NCBI GenBank assembly: GCA_026874595.1
Contig: CM049314.1
Location: 30,205,729-30,269,728, forward strand
DNA from: Sipunculus nudus
Lineage: Eukaryota; Annelida; Sipuncula; Golfingiida; Sipunculidae
Reading direction: 5' to 3'
Length of the DNA: 64,000 nt
Positions 34,667-46,479 of this stretch are shown one piece after another (position 1 is the first letter of the stretch; the number at the start of each line of letters is the position of its first letter). Position numbers and translations under genes: made by a program. Below the pieces are notes generated by a model that saw nothing but the letters and a program-made list of their open reading frames with translations, did not search any database and was not told the origin of the DNA.

Positions 34667-36360
34667 GATTTGAAGATGTCCATCAGAAGCGTTTAACACT
34701 AACAGCCCAATCTGGATACACCACAATACAATCATTACCGGTAAATAGTGATTGTGGGGTTGAACAGGCGCTTGATGAATTTGTTGTACATTTCAGGACA
34801 TTTAAAGGAGGATGAGAGGGTTTAAAAATGGTCACCTATGTTGTTGTATACTGATGGTTATATATATATATATATATTTATATATACAAGAGAGGTCCTC
34901 CGCAGATAATTTGTGGTTGACGCCATTTCCATGGTGAAGAAGGACCAAGGGGTTATAAACAAACATACAAGCTAGAGGCTTTTGATATCCCTACACATCA
35001 ATGAAACCCTTAAAAAATGTCACTTCTCCTTATTTTCAGTGATAGCCTCTTCATCGTGATTAGATTAGAATAATTAATTGGAAAAGAGTGAAACATAGGC
35101 AAGCAATATTGTGAACCACTCAAAAAAGGCTGGGTATGCGAATGGTCTGAGACGGGGTCAACGACTGAGTTTGGTAAAACAGCATACTAGGTCAAATACT
35201 GTTTTTTTCTGTTTTCTGAAAAAAGGGAACTACAAATTTATAATTTCCACGGGTTATTGGCAATTTGATGGTAACCGACATTATAGTGCAATCGCGATAT
35301 ATCTCGTCTAAAGAATTACGTGTTTTTTTTTTGTTTTTTTTTTTTTTTGCTTTGGTTGGAAATAAGCATTGGGACAATTCTTCTAAGAATTTTCCCTCCC
35401 CACCTGTGAAATATATATTCAATGTGCTTTAAACCGCACTTAATGGTGTTCCAATTAATCGATTATGTCGGTGATTACATTTTACAGATTACATTTTTGA
35501 ATAATCGATCACCAACGTTTATTTAGTCACATTGTATCCAGAAAACCGCAAACGTATATAATACGCCCGTCGTGTATCTGTTGACCTCTTACATCATTAA
35601 AGGGACATCATCAGGCGCAATAGTATGCCTATTATCAGTTCAGTTTTGCTTTTTAAGAAAAGTTTCCCAGCAAAACCATCCCAGCACACAGTCTTAGTAC
35701 CTCATATAAGGCTGTTTAACACTTTGTTATGGATCTGCGTGTTGGTAAACACAGTCTACGTGCGTCTGTTTACCATAACAAGGCCGCGTGAACGAAGGTC
35801 CGATTGTGAGCCGCAACACGCGATGTTTCAGCCAGCGGGAACATGTATTACATTTTTTGGCCAAGTCAGTCAGGGCATCCCCTGATTGACACGTGGTGGC
35901 GCTCCGCAATGCACACGGTCCGACGCGCTTGTGTTTAAATTGAAACCTGTGATCGCGCCCGGTCCACTGTTTTGAACACTCGTTTACAGGATTAAGCAAA
36001 TGGTTTCAAGGCAATATTTTGGCTGGTTCACATCCTTTTTAAGGGAAGAAGCTATTTTTCGTGTTAAATTAACATGCTTTATAGGTTTCTGGACCCCTTT
36101 AAATATGCGTGAATTTTTGTTAAGAAGGTAATTCAGGTGAGAAACTCTATTGGTAAATATGTATAATGAGTTTCATGATAATCCATAGTAATTTGGTAAG
36201 TCAGCAAAGTGCTTCCAAAGAATGGTGACCTCTGACCTCATCAAATTTGCATAAATTTTGCTGAAAATCGAACTTAGGTGAGATATTTTATTGATTAACA
36301 TTTCTAATGAGTTTTATCGAAATCCTCCATATCCTTTGTAAGTTATCGCCGCGACACCAC
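34091..36360. other. No gene; microsatellites and hAT-end-like sequence
   Basis: (AT)n at 34619-34664 and 34860-34876, and T-runs at 35323-35349. At 35450-35515, GTTCCAATTAATCGATTATG and AATAATCGATCACC form partly inverted words like those of hAT termini. No supported coding sequence. Confidence 0.45.
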
Positions 36361-36429
36361 AAAGTAGCCTAGTGACCCGTGATCTTATTAAATGGTACCT
36401 GGAGATCTCTGACCTTTCACATCTCGGCC

Positions 36430-36565
36430 GACACGAAGTCAGACCATTTCAGATCGGACCTTTACGATCTCGGACCACTGGGCCGACAATCTCGGACCAC
36501 TTTGTATCTGGCCACTACGATCTCGGACCACTTTGTGATCGGGCAACTAGGATCTCGTACCAATG
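36430..36565. repeat. Short tandem array with ATCTCGGACCACT core
   Basis: GATCGGACC, then ATCTCGGACCACT at 36467, 36489 and 36520, then ATCTCGTACCA at about 36552. Spacing varies (22-32 bp) because the linker differs. The phrases are TTTACG, GGGCCGACA and TTTGTATCTGGCCACTACG. Confidence 0.7.
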
Positions 36566-36694
36566 TAATATACATGTCCTGCCTGCTTAAACTGATATGA
36601 AATAACCGAGGTTACGTTAACAATACACATAAGAAATATTGAACTTAAACGAACCACGCTTCTAAAAAGGCTAACAATATTATTCCGTCAGAGC

Positions 36695-36746
<52 letters not shown>

Positions 36747-36839
36747 ACTCAGAAAACAGATTCCACACACACATGCACACACACACACTTTATTTATAAT
36801 AGTTTGTATGAAACGCATGACACCATATTTTAACTCAAA

Positions 36840-37020
36840 GAATTTACAAAGTGTATTAGAATTAAATATACACTATATAACTTTCGTGAAAATCCATCAA
36901 AGCTCCGTTTAGATAATGCGGCGACGCTAAAAGTTAACGGACGGACGGATAGACATACAGACAGACGAAGGGTATACCATAATACTCCCGTCATATGACC
37001 CCCCCCCCCCCCCCCCCCCC
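36840..37020. repeat. Dispersed repeat ending in a 22-base C-run
   Basis: Words TTTCGTGAAAATCCATCAAAG, GTTAACGGACGGACGGAT, AGACATACAGACAGACG and GGTATACCATAATACTCCCG end in a C homopolymer (36999-37020). An inverted relative lies at about 58855-58940 (CCGTTCGTCCGTTAAC, then GTGGATTTTCACGAAA). The run is long enough to slip during replication or sequencing. Confidence 0.6.
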
Positions 37021-38053
37021 ATTAATACGGCGCGTCCAACGGTGCAGTTTGTTCATTAGAAATCATTGTGTGGTCAAATTCATATTGGTTAAAACAAATC
37101 CTTTTCATTTTGTACGTTTAGTGCAACCATCGAACTGTAAACTTTAAACATATTCCCACCATTTCGGCCTTTTCAGCCCAATACGATTGCCTGCAGAGTC
37201 ATTTAGTCAACAACAAGTCAAAGTGACTTTATGAAAAAATTGTCAAATAGTCCATCCCAGACAGTTTGACAAACATACATCATGCTTATATATTTTTTTG
37301 TTGTTGTGATTTGGCATTTATAGGTTACAACTGTGGTTGCAATAGTTGAATTACTCTGTGCAGCTTGCAAATACTAACACGGCGTGAACGTTACTTGTCA
37401 AGGTTAAACAAGGTTTATTGCCTTATAATTTTCGGTAGCAACAACATCACAATATCCGTGACCGGTATGTAATACAAGTGAACATTTCAGCCTTCTGAGT
37501 ATTATGTTGCTGTGGTTTAACGACAAAAACAAATGTATAAGAGGTCTTATTCAGTCAGTTTACAGCGTTTGTTTACGATACACCGGTCTTTATTTGTTTA
37601 ATGATTTAGCGTCATCCTTCCATGGTCTACGCCAATATTTGAGTATATTGAGTGCAAGAAGAGGAATTATGTAAAAAGCATGTACTGTTTATTAATTTAT
37701 TCTTCACAAACTGGTGTGATAACATCGTTCTGTCAAAGGTAAGGAACCTTCTTTGCTCAGGCGTTCATGTAACGTAGGACTGAGCTATTAACTTTTTTTT
37801 TGGCCTCCGCCGTCCCCTTGCATGTGTTTGTGTGTGTGTTTGTGTGTTTGTTCACAACATAACTCACGCAATCATGAACAGAATCTCATAAAATCCCCAG
37901 GGCATTTTGGAATGGGCCTATGAAGAATCAGTAAGATTCTGGTGGCGTTCCGTTCCGTGTACAGTCACTTATACACAAATATACCTGAGTACATTGGCTG
38001 AATAACTGAATGCAAACACAATTTTGTCGGCAAAACGGACCCCAACATAGCGG

Positions 38054-38470
38054 AGGCTTGCATTCCTTTTAAAGCAAATTTCTAATTTAAGTAATTTTAT
38101 TTTTTACAAAATATGTACCACATATTAGGATTATTTCTATCTTATCATATTTTTTCTTTATCTCGATAAACAACAGAGTTTTGTTAAATGTCGAAAGCTA
38201 TGGATTTGTTCATTAAATTAAGCATCCACTGAAATGAATAAAAGAATTCTGAAGTTTACTGCAAACTAAACTATAATATAAAGTAAAATATCCTTAATAC
38301 TGAAAAATCGTCAAACAAAGCTTTATCATTATTTCTTTGATACGGTGGTCGATTTCATAGTTGTGAGGTTCACAATTTGCGATTTTCACTTCTTCGGTGT
38401 TTCGCGAGGGTTTTCTTTTATGCGATTTACCATACTGTGACTTAAACTGTATATATAACCATTATTATAG
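38054..38470. repeat. 417-bp direct repeat, left copy
   Basis: Matches 43936-44352 base for base with no net indel (constant offset 5882) and about 11 substitutions counted by eye (about 97% identical). It starts AGGCTTGCATTCC and ends ACCATTATTATAG. The two copies bound the LINE at 38471-43935 exactly. Its last third carries the TTCGCGAGGG / GATTTTCACTTC words found in several other repeats of this window. Confidence 0.9.
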
Positions 38471-38624
38471 ATTGACTGATTGATTTCTTTATTCCTCCGC
38501 TGAGCGAAGAGCATAATCAGTACAATACAATATGTAATTCGAAACACAGAAATCAAACTATAGTATTCTAATTACACAGAGAAGCAAAATGAACACTCTA
38601 TTACAAAGTTTCTCAAATATAATA

Positions 38625-41600
38625 TTAATAAATGTCCTTCGGCCAGAGTGCATCAATAACATATTTTACAGATTTAAAGAAGTAAGCTGCAGCGCGTAAG
38701 AAATCCTTTCCGTCATCTTCTCCTAACATCGGGATTTCAGATCCCAACAAGCATCCTACAAAAGAGTTATCGTCTAGTCCATTAAAGTAGGCATTACTCG
38801 CTATAGGAAGCTTGTCACAAATATATTTCCACAGTTCCTCCCTTTCGGGTGTAACAGTCTTACATGAAACAACAACGTGTAATACAGGGTTACTCAATAA
38901 CTTTCCACAAAATGACATAATATCAGACTTCCGGCTGAGTCGAACAAACTATAGTGGGCCATAGTCTAACCATATAATAAAAGGATGGGAGAGATCCAGT
39001 ATAATCGTTTGCTGTATACCATAATCGTGAAGGCGCAAAACAACTTGTCTGAACCCTAGAGTACATTATAAAGTCGTCAGATTCACTTATTCTCTCATTA
39101 AAATAAAATTTCTTCCCTTTGAACAATTGCAGCGGTCACCTCCTTCTTCCACATCTGCTTGTTCAAGATGCAACTCTGCTTATAAAAATTAATCATGTGA
39201 CACTCAAGATTATAATTTCCTAATATATCAGTAATATCTGCCACAAAACCAATATTATATGAGGTTTCTTTTTTTCTATAGCTATGTATACGTTCCCAAA
39301 GTATCCGAGATGATATTGAATTGTTTTAATAACATAACCTACCAAAAAAATAATAGTTTTAACCTATCTAATATTGCTGAGAACCTTGGCATGCCTAGCA
39401 TTCCGAGTGCTATATCGCTGCGTACACGAAAAGGGAGACCCTGGGCTTTCTTAATATTAAAATGATGCATTCGTTCAAGAGCCGTGTATTCTTGTAAAGA
39501 AAGACCATTCCATAATTCTGCCCCATAAAGCGCACCTGGCAGTACTACCGCTTTATAGAGAGGGGCCTTTGTAAGAGGATTAAATCCACCAGCCCGTACT
39601 TCCGAGGGTGCGAGAGAAAGAAAAGATCCTTTGGCCTTTCGACAGGCATCACGTGTTCTCTCCACTGACGACAGGGAGGCCGATAATACAATACCCAAGT
39701 GTTTATGAGATCTTACATCTTCCATGAGAGAGTCACCTAAATACCATACTCTGTTTTCCTACGATTAAAGGTCTGAATTGATTCCCCAAAAACCATGATT
39801 ACAGATTTTCTAGAATTATATGAAAATCACCACTCCCTGGAATAATCATAACATATATTTATCATTTTTTGAAGACCTCTAGCTAGGTAACAGTGAAATC
39901 AGAGCCAAGTCATCAGCTTGTGTTGGAGATCCTGCGTAAATAGGGCCAATACAGGCACCATAACCACTGTGTCTCAGCTTTACCAAAAGAACATTTAAAT
40001 AGAGCATATAAAACCATGGTGATAATACGCCTCCCTGGCGTACCGATTGTTCAATAGTAAACCACTTGCTGATTACGCCATCCTGCGCGACATCGCATTG
40101 CATATTAGAATAAGAATTTCTTAGTACTCTCCACAAGCTTCCATTAATCCCCATTTCGTACAATTTTATAAACAAACCCTTATGCCAAACAAAATCAAAT
40201 GCTTTAGAAATATCCAAATAGCAAACATACACTTTAGATTGTCTTTCGAGGTTGTGATTTATACATTCAGACAAATGAAATGACGCATTTACTACACCGT
40301 TCCCTTTTTGGAAAGCGCATTGCATTTCATCAGGAAAAGATATATTGCAAAATTTTAGATAATTTTCTAGCCTTGCTAATATGACCTTCTCTAACAGCTT
40401 ATATACACTAGATAACAACGTAATCCCTCTATAATTATCAATGCTCGATTGACTTTTCCTTTGATTTTTTATAAGAATCACAACTATACCTTTATTCATC
40501 TCTATAGGTACCTTTCCAACGTCGAGAATTAAATTAAATAAGATTGTTATATGCTCAGCTAAAGCTTTCCCCCCATATTATAAATGTTCGTTGGAAATAT
40601 TATCTAAACCGCAAGTTTTACCGCTTTTCAGGCTTCTTATAGCCTTTTCAACTTCTTCCACAGAGAAAGAAACGTCAAGTATATTACCAGTGACGTCATG
40701 TGAATTACGGGAGTAATCACTCATCTTGTCATCAATCACTCTTTTAAAATCCTCCTTATAATTATCCGAGACAGAGTAGGAGTACAACCTCGAAAAGTGT
40801 TTAGCCCATTCTTCAGCTTTCGTTTCGGGATCATTAGTCACTTTACCGTTAAAATTAATAGCTACATTTTGACTTGTATTCGAGCGACGTCGGCGAAATC
40901 TAGACCAAAATTTGTTAAAATCGACCTCAGCACATTTATCTGTTTCTTCAAAAAATTCCCGCTCTCTACGCAGGTGATATTCTCTCATCTGTCTCCTTAA
41001 CTCTCGTTTAGCGCTTTTATAAGCGACAAACGAATCAGATTCACATCCCCTCGGCCTGTTTTCCCCTGTCCATAATTCTCTCGCCTTTAACATCTTCTTA
41101 TGGAGTGAACGCAAGCTTTCGTTCCAACTGGGTCTAATGTAGGGTTTATATTTGCGACAAGGGACAATTTTTTTAGAGGCTTCGTTTAAAATACTAACAA
41201 TCAACCTAAAATATACACTTATGAGATCAGAATCGTTCACATTTTCTTCATTAACTGTAAGGGAGTTCAGTTTATCTGTAATAATATTTTTAAAAAGTGA
41301 AACAGCCGACACCTGGCCTTTAAATGTTTCTCAGTTATAACCCATTGGATAAGATGACCTAGCGATAAAAGGACGCGTTGTGAGGTTTAAACATAGAAGA
41401 ACTGGAACATGATCTGAAACATTCCCGGGTTCAACTATGATTTTACAAGTTGACACATCTGGTAACAGCTCGTGTTGGACCATAATATGGTCTATAAGGG
41501 ACCTATTTTCGCCATTTTGGTACGGATCAAAGGAAAACTTAGGTCCTTTACAAAAAATGTCTGAACACATAATGATATCATATCAAGTTCTGTTAACAGT

Positions 41601-42133
41601 TTTGCAATAATTGACTTTTATGAGTTAATTTTCCAGAACATTTCGAACCACTAATTTCACAGTTAAAATCACCGGCTATAATAACTTCGCCGTCCAGTGA
41701 ATACCGAAAATATAGCTCATAGAGTTCACCAATACACTGTGTACAAATTCAGGTCATAGTTTGAACTTGGGAGATACACGCAAATAACGTGTAAAGGTGT
41801 TCTTCCATTAATATTTAAACGGACCCCAATAATACGATCACTTTCCATATCACCAAGCAAGGTTATAGCACTCTTTAAACTCCGTTTACAGAGAATGGCA
41901 ACACCTGCCTTGCCCCTGCGAAACGATTCAAATGGGTCGAGTGTTGAATCAGCTTTAGCAAAAGCAAAATATCCGCAGTCTAAGGAATCCAGGAAGTTCA
42001 AATTATCATAAAATAACCAATGCTTTGTTAGGTATAGTATATCTATGTCGTACCTATTCAAGATATCAGAGATAAAGATACAGGAACTGAAAGCTCCTCT
42101 TGCATGAAAGAAACTTATCGTTAATTTTTCCAT
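38625..42133 (-). pseudogene. LINE ORF2 remnant: endonuclease and reverse transcriptase
   Basis: Open pieces in order: 42133-41726 (endonuclease start, SFFHARG..., GKAGVAILCKR), 41570-41331 (endonuclease end with VSDHVPVLL), 41312-40578 (start of the reverse transcriptase, SLKSGKTCGLDNISNEHL), 40499-39879 (NYRGITLLSSVYKLLEK, CYLDISKAFDFVWHKG, RQGGVLSPWFYMLYLN, catalytic TQADDLALIS), 39725-39339 (HKHLGIVLSASL, LYGAELWNG) and 39126-38625 (C-terminal part, ALWPKDIY). At least four disruptions separate them. The missing part of the endonuclease (about 41725-41571) is present but out of frame. Confidence 0.85.
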
Positions 42134-42249
42134 ATCAGGAAGTATTCCCAGTTTTCTATCTATGTGATTTGAAATTTAGACTAGTGTAGTTACAAAGGCT
42201 AATATACCTGTCAAAATATCTCTTACAACTAAATCAGGATTTTACCCTC

Positions 42250-43677
42250 TGGACCCATTTTCTAGCATTAACCCCCCTGGGCCAAAAAACGCTCTGTCAG
42301 CAGGTTTTCACAACCTTTTGTAGGGACTTTCAAGTAGCATCCTTTGTACCCAGACCTCTTACTTGGCAATATAACCAAATCAACTATACGGCAATTTCTA
42401 CGCTTAATGTCATCAGAAATTAAATGATGATTCACATGGTACTCAATATTTCCAAAATAGAGCTCGGTATATAACGCTTGATCAGAGTCCATTTGCTTCT
42501 GTTTTTTTTTTGTGGATGACTTTTCAGTGTCGGTACGTTCATTTCCATCAATTTTATGTCTCTCAACAGTGGCATCCTGACCTTCAGTTTTGTCGATTTC
42601 TCTGCTCCAGTCACTGTGTATGCGAGCAGACAGGGATTCATCAGGCGGATGACCACTCAGGGCATGTGCATACGGTCGTTCTTGGTTAGACGACTTTTTA
42701 ACGTGACGCTGAAGCTCAGACCTCAAGAAAGTGACACTAGCAGACAGAGATGGAATTTGTTCCTCCAATGTATTCAGGTTCTCCTCTACTGACCTCACAA
42801 GCCCTTTTAGTCTTTTACCTTCACGCTTTAAGGCCAAAAGATCCTCCAAAATCTCTTCAGTTTTTTACTTTAATTCAGATTGTGCTTGTTTCATGGTCTT
42901 ATTAATAGACTCCTGTCCACCTAAGGCCTGTTTTTGCATTGCGATGGCATCTTGTAACGAAGACATCACACTGTTTGTTCTGTCCATGTGCTGTGACACC
43001 ATCATTTCTAATTGACCAATATCATCTCTATATATTTGGATTTTTTCAAGAATGTATTTCTGACCAATCTTATTTGCCTGTTTCAAACTGATTACCTCTG
43101 CTTTGACCTCCTCTAGATTATTCTTTACAAAGGAACAAAGGTCGTTTTGATTAGTGAGCGGCACAGTGCTATCATCTACCGATGAGGTCGGCACTTTAGA
43201 AGAGAATGTTACACAGACAGGCTGCGCGTTAGACTTGTTATGACCACTCAACACCTCACAGACATCAGTGGCTAGGCCACCGTTTATAAAACACACCAGA
43301 GTATAACTATCCTTAGCCAGTTTCGAGCTATAGCTCTCCCCATTTTTATTGCAGGATTTTTGTCTCTTAACCAGCTGGCCACCTGGAAAATTTTGCAAAG
43401 AGCTAGCCACCATATAGAGTTCATTTCGAATTGCATCCAACTGCCCAGGGCCAAAATCACTCTCCGACAATAGCCGCTGTATAAAAGTATCATATGGCAC
43501 ACTATGAGCCCATTCTATCAGTTTGTTTGCCGAAGAAGTAATATTATCATCACTTATACAGTCATTGCTGACATAGGTGTTAATGCTATCATCATTTAGA
43601 AGCTTCAATGAATCGCCAACCAATGCAGAGAGACATCTATCAGACATTTCTTCCATGTAAACAAAAAAGACCTTCAC
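42250..43677 (-). pseudogene. LINE ORF1 remnant, coiled-coil type
   Basis: From ATG 43677 for 270 codons to a TAA at 42867-42865, then on in the same frame to about 42268, where a T-run (CGTTTTTTGG) marks a likely one-base slip before VNARKWVQR. The protein has a helical, Glu/Lys/Gln-rich middle (VKAEVISLKQANK; QMESVEENLNTLE-like) suited to a coiled coil, then a C-terminal half. No CCHC knuckle is evident. Consistent with an RNA-binding ORF1. Confidence 0.65.
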
Positions 43678-43935
43678 CTTTAATTTGTCACCAGTGTTCC
43701 GCTGTTCCGCTTGACCAACTCCAAATTGAGCCCGACCGCATGTCCAATATATATCTGTGCAAAAACTGGTGAATTTGCTTACATTCTGTCTTCAACAGGT
43801 CATAATTTGAAAACTGCGAGCATGAATTTTCCCAGTATCTTCTCAAAAGATCCAGATAATAAAGATAAATAGTCCAAATTACGCAAAATTAGCGGAGCTC
43901 GTATAACCTGTGGCCGCTTAGCCAGCGCCATCTAC

Positions 43936-44352
43936 AGGCTTGGATTCCTTTTAAAGCAAATTTCTAATTTAAGTAATTTTATTTTTTACAAAATATGTAC
44001 CACATATTAGGATTATTTCTTTCTTATCATATTTTGTCTTTATCTCGATAAACAACAGAGTTTTGTTAAATGTCGAAAGCTATGGATTTGTTCATTAAAT
44101 TAAGCATCCACTGAAATGAATAAAAGAATTTTGAAGTTTACTGCAAACTAAACTATAATATAAAGTAAAATATCCTTAATACTGAAAAATCGTCAAACAA
44201 AGTTTAATCATTATATCTTTGATACGGTGGTCGATTTCATAATTGTGAGGTTCACACTTTGCGATTTTCACTTCTTCGGTGTTTCGCGAGGGTTTTCTTT
44301 TATGCGATTTACCATACTGTGACTTACACTATATATATAACCATTATTATAG
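43936..44352. repeat. 417-bp direct repeat, right copy
   Basis: Partner of 38054-38470. Starts AGGCTTGGATTCC and ends ACCATTATTATAG, after which the copies diverge (AAAGTACG versus ATTGACTG, the LINE 3' end). Confidence 0.9.
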
Positions 44353-44470
44353 AAAGTACGTGATATGTACGCAAAAGTTTAACACGTTGGAGCTAATGAA
44401 ACATTGAACGGATGGGATTTCTTCATGCAATATAGGCAGATATGCAAAATTATTTGTATTGTTTATATAA

Positions 44471-45758
44471 TCTATATATTAATAGCGTAAGGCGATTTTT
44501 GTAATTTTCCGTATCTTCTCTGATACCACCGTACGGATTGCCGTGATTTTCGACATACACATGCTCCGGGTTTGTCCGAAGAGATTCCACCCATTTTTAT
44601 TTGCAATATTTGCGTATTACTTGCATAATTAATAATTTTAATATTTGCTCCCCCACGGGCGCCTCTTTTCTTTGTGTCTTCGGGCCCGGTAACACAATGG
44701 CCATAGAGTGTGTGATGGCGGGACAGAGTTTTACTCCGGGGGCCCTATGTGGGGTTTTCGTACAATTTGCGGTTACCGGCCCGAAGTAATCCCCACCGGC
44801 AATCCCTTCTTAAAAGGGGGATCTTTGAAAGAATTGTTTTGCAGGCCTTCCTGCGATGGGGGGTCGCACGAGGACTCCTACCTGCGACCCCCCTCACATG
44901 ACCTGATATGCTTGAGTGCACATCAACCGGGTCGCGGAATCCGTGATGGTTAAAAAGCGCACACGCGGTCGCACGAAGTCCAGGGCCTAGCATGCGATTG
45001 AGATGCTTGACAAATATTCAAACATATGCATATGTAGACCTACTATGTAACAGATGAAAAGAAAATGATAACCAAATTCACGTCGAGGTTGGTACAGTGT
45101 GATGTGTACACGTGTGGATTTGTAAAAGTTGTAAACATAATATTGACTTAAAATGTTTTGAATATCGAGATTTTTTCTCATTACTACATTTACGAATGTA
45201 TAATTCTTGTGAAAAATGTAGATTTAATACGGTTATACTGGTATTTGTCTCTTTTATATCCATATGACATCTCATTCAATAATGTTTATGTAATACTCTT
45301 TGTTTTTAAAGACTTTATATTCTTTCATTCGGTATGTATGCTTATTGCGTATAAGCCATGGCCATCATTGTTATTATTGTCACAAATAAAACTGGTATTT
45401 TTGGCATTCTTTTCTTAGGTCTATTCCATGGGCGGTTTCTTTTGTATGTAAATGTGATATTGTTAATCAGTTTCTCATGGCACATGGTACATGTGTAGGA
45501 GACTATTTGTTAAAGACCCAGACCACATGTAAGGCACTTTGAGCGACCGTGTGCGACTGTACGCTGTTCCGAAACATGTTCCGAACGCTGTCCAAAAGAT
45601 TTTTATCCACAACACCATACATATAATGGATCTATATATTAAAAGCGAAACGCGATTTTTGTGATTTTCCGTATCTTCGGCTTTCCGGTGGATTTCCGAT
45701 ACCACCGTATTGATTATTGTGTTCGCCCCAAACCGTGCGTAGCACGGGTTATTGCTAG
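44471..45758 (+). mobile_element. Non-autonomous Helitron, 1288 bp, with a second nested 5' end
   Basis: Starts TCTATATATTAATAGCG after an A (44470). Ends with a hairpin CCGTGC-GTA-GCACGG (45733-45747), ten bases, then CTAG before a T (45759): the classic Helitron 5' TC, 3' hairpin plus CTRR and A|T target. A second 5' end, TCTATATATTAAAAGCG, lies at 45632, also after an A, with closely related following sequence (GCGATTTTTGTnATTTTCCGTATCTTC). The interior is GC-rich (44640-44960), with a local palindrome around 44852-44890 (GGGGGGTCGCA ... TGCGACCCCCC). No Rep/helicase frame. Confidence 0.75.
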
Positions 45759-45765
45759 TCAGTAT

Positions 45766-45959
45766 TTTAATTACGGATAATACAAAAACTGTTTGCTAAT
45801 ATTGATACCGGCACAATATACGGTATGTTCCACTGAAGCTACAGAATAAATTACTCTTCACATGTGCAGATGTGGTGTCTTATTCGTGGAGGTTTTATAT
45901 TCGCGACAAATTCCCTTCCGCGTGTATCGCGAATTTGAAATCCTCGCGATCGAAAAGGT

Positions 45960-46014
<55 letters not shown>

Positions 46015-46432
46015 TGTGTGTGTGATATCTGTTAGGTGGTAGAGATGTAAATTATAATTTTATTGATCTGTTATTTAATTATAATTAAATGAAAACGGTG
46101 TTTTACGCATTAGATAGGACGAAAATAATTGCTTTGAATAGGAAAACTAATCATTTCATGCACCTGTTCATCTGTTATTGAAATATGGCGTGCGAAAAAA
46201 CAATGTTGTATCAATACCCGTAGATTAGTATACATGGCATGTTTAAGGGTGAACTGAATTTAGACGTGACGGTAGCAAGCAGGTGCAGATTAGAGTTGAA
46301 TCTGTCTGAGAGGCCACCTGCATATGAAGACCACCTTTGAGTGAACTCAAACATTCATATTGGTATTGGTCTATTAATTTAGACCACTAACCACCAGTGA
46401 AATAAGACCACTTTTGGCCAGTCCTGCATCGG
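45766..46432. repeat. Direct repeat of about 650 bp, copy 1
   Basis: Matches 49058-49684 along its length: CTAATATTGATnCC, CTACAGAATAAATTACTCTTCACATGTGCAGATGTG, TCTTATTCGTGGAGGTTTT, TGTATCGCGAATTTGAAA, a microsatellite, GTTAGGTGGTAGAGATGTAAATTATA and so on to GACCnCTTTTGGCCAG. The (AT)n is long here (45964-46010) and short in the partner. Confidence 0.8.
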
Positions 46433-46479
46433 CCCTTTTTGTACGGGGGTCATCAGTGCCTGTATCATACTGACGGCTA

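Larger units (their letters stand above)
38471..43935 (-). mobile_element. Decayed APE-type LINE, minus strand, 5.5 kb
   Basis: Reads leftwards: 5' end near 43935, ORF1 (43677 to about 42250), ORF2 (42133-38625), and a 3' end that reads GAAATCAATCAGTCAAT on the element strand instead of poly-A. A 3' tail of short repeats (AATC-like) is typical of CR1/I-like rather than L1-like LINEs. Both ORFs carry several stops and frameshifts, so this copy is inactive. It differs in sequence and tail from the LINE at 20879-25191. Confidence 0.85.
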
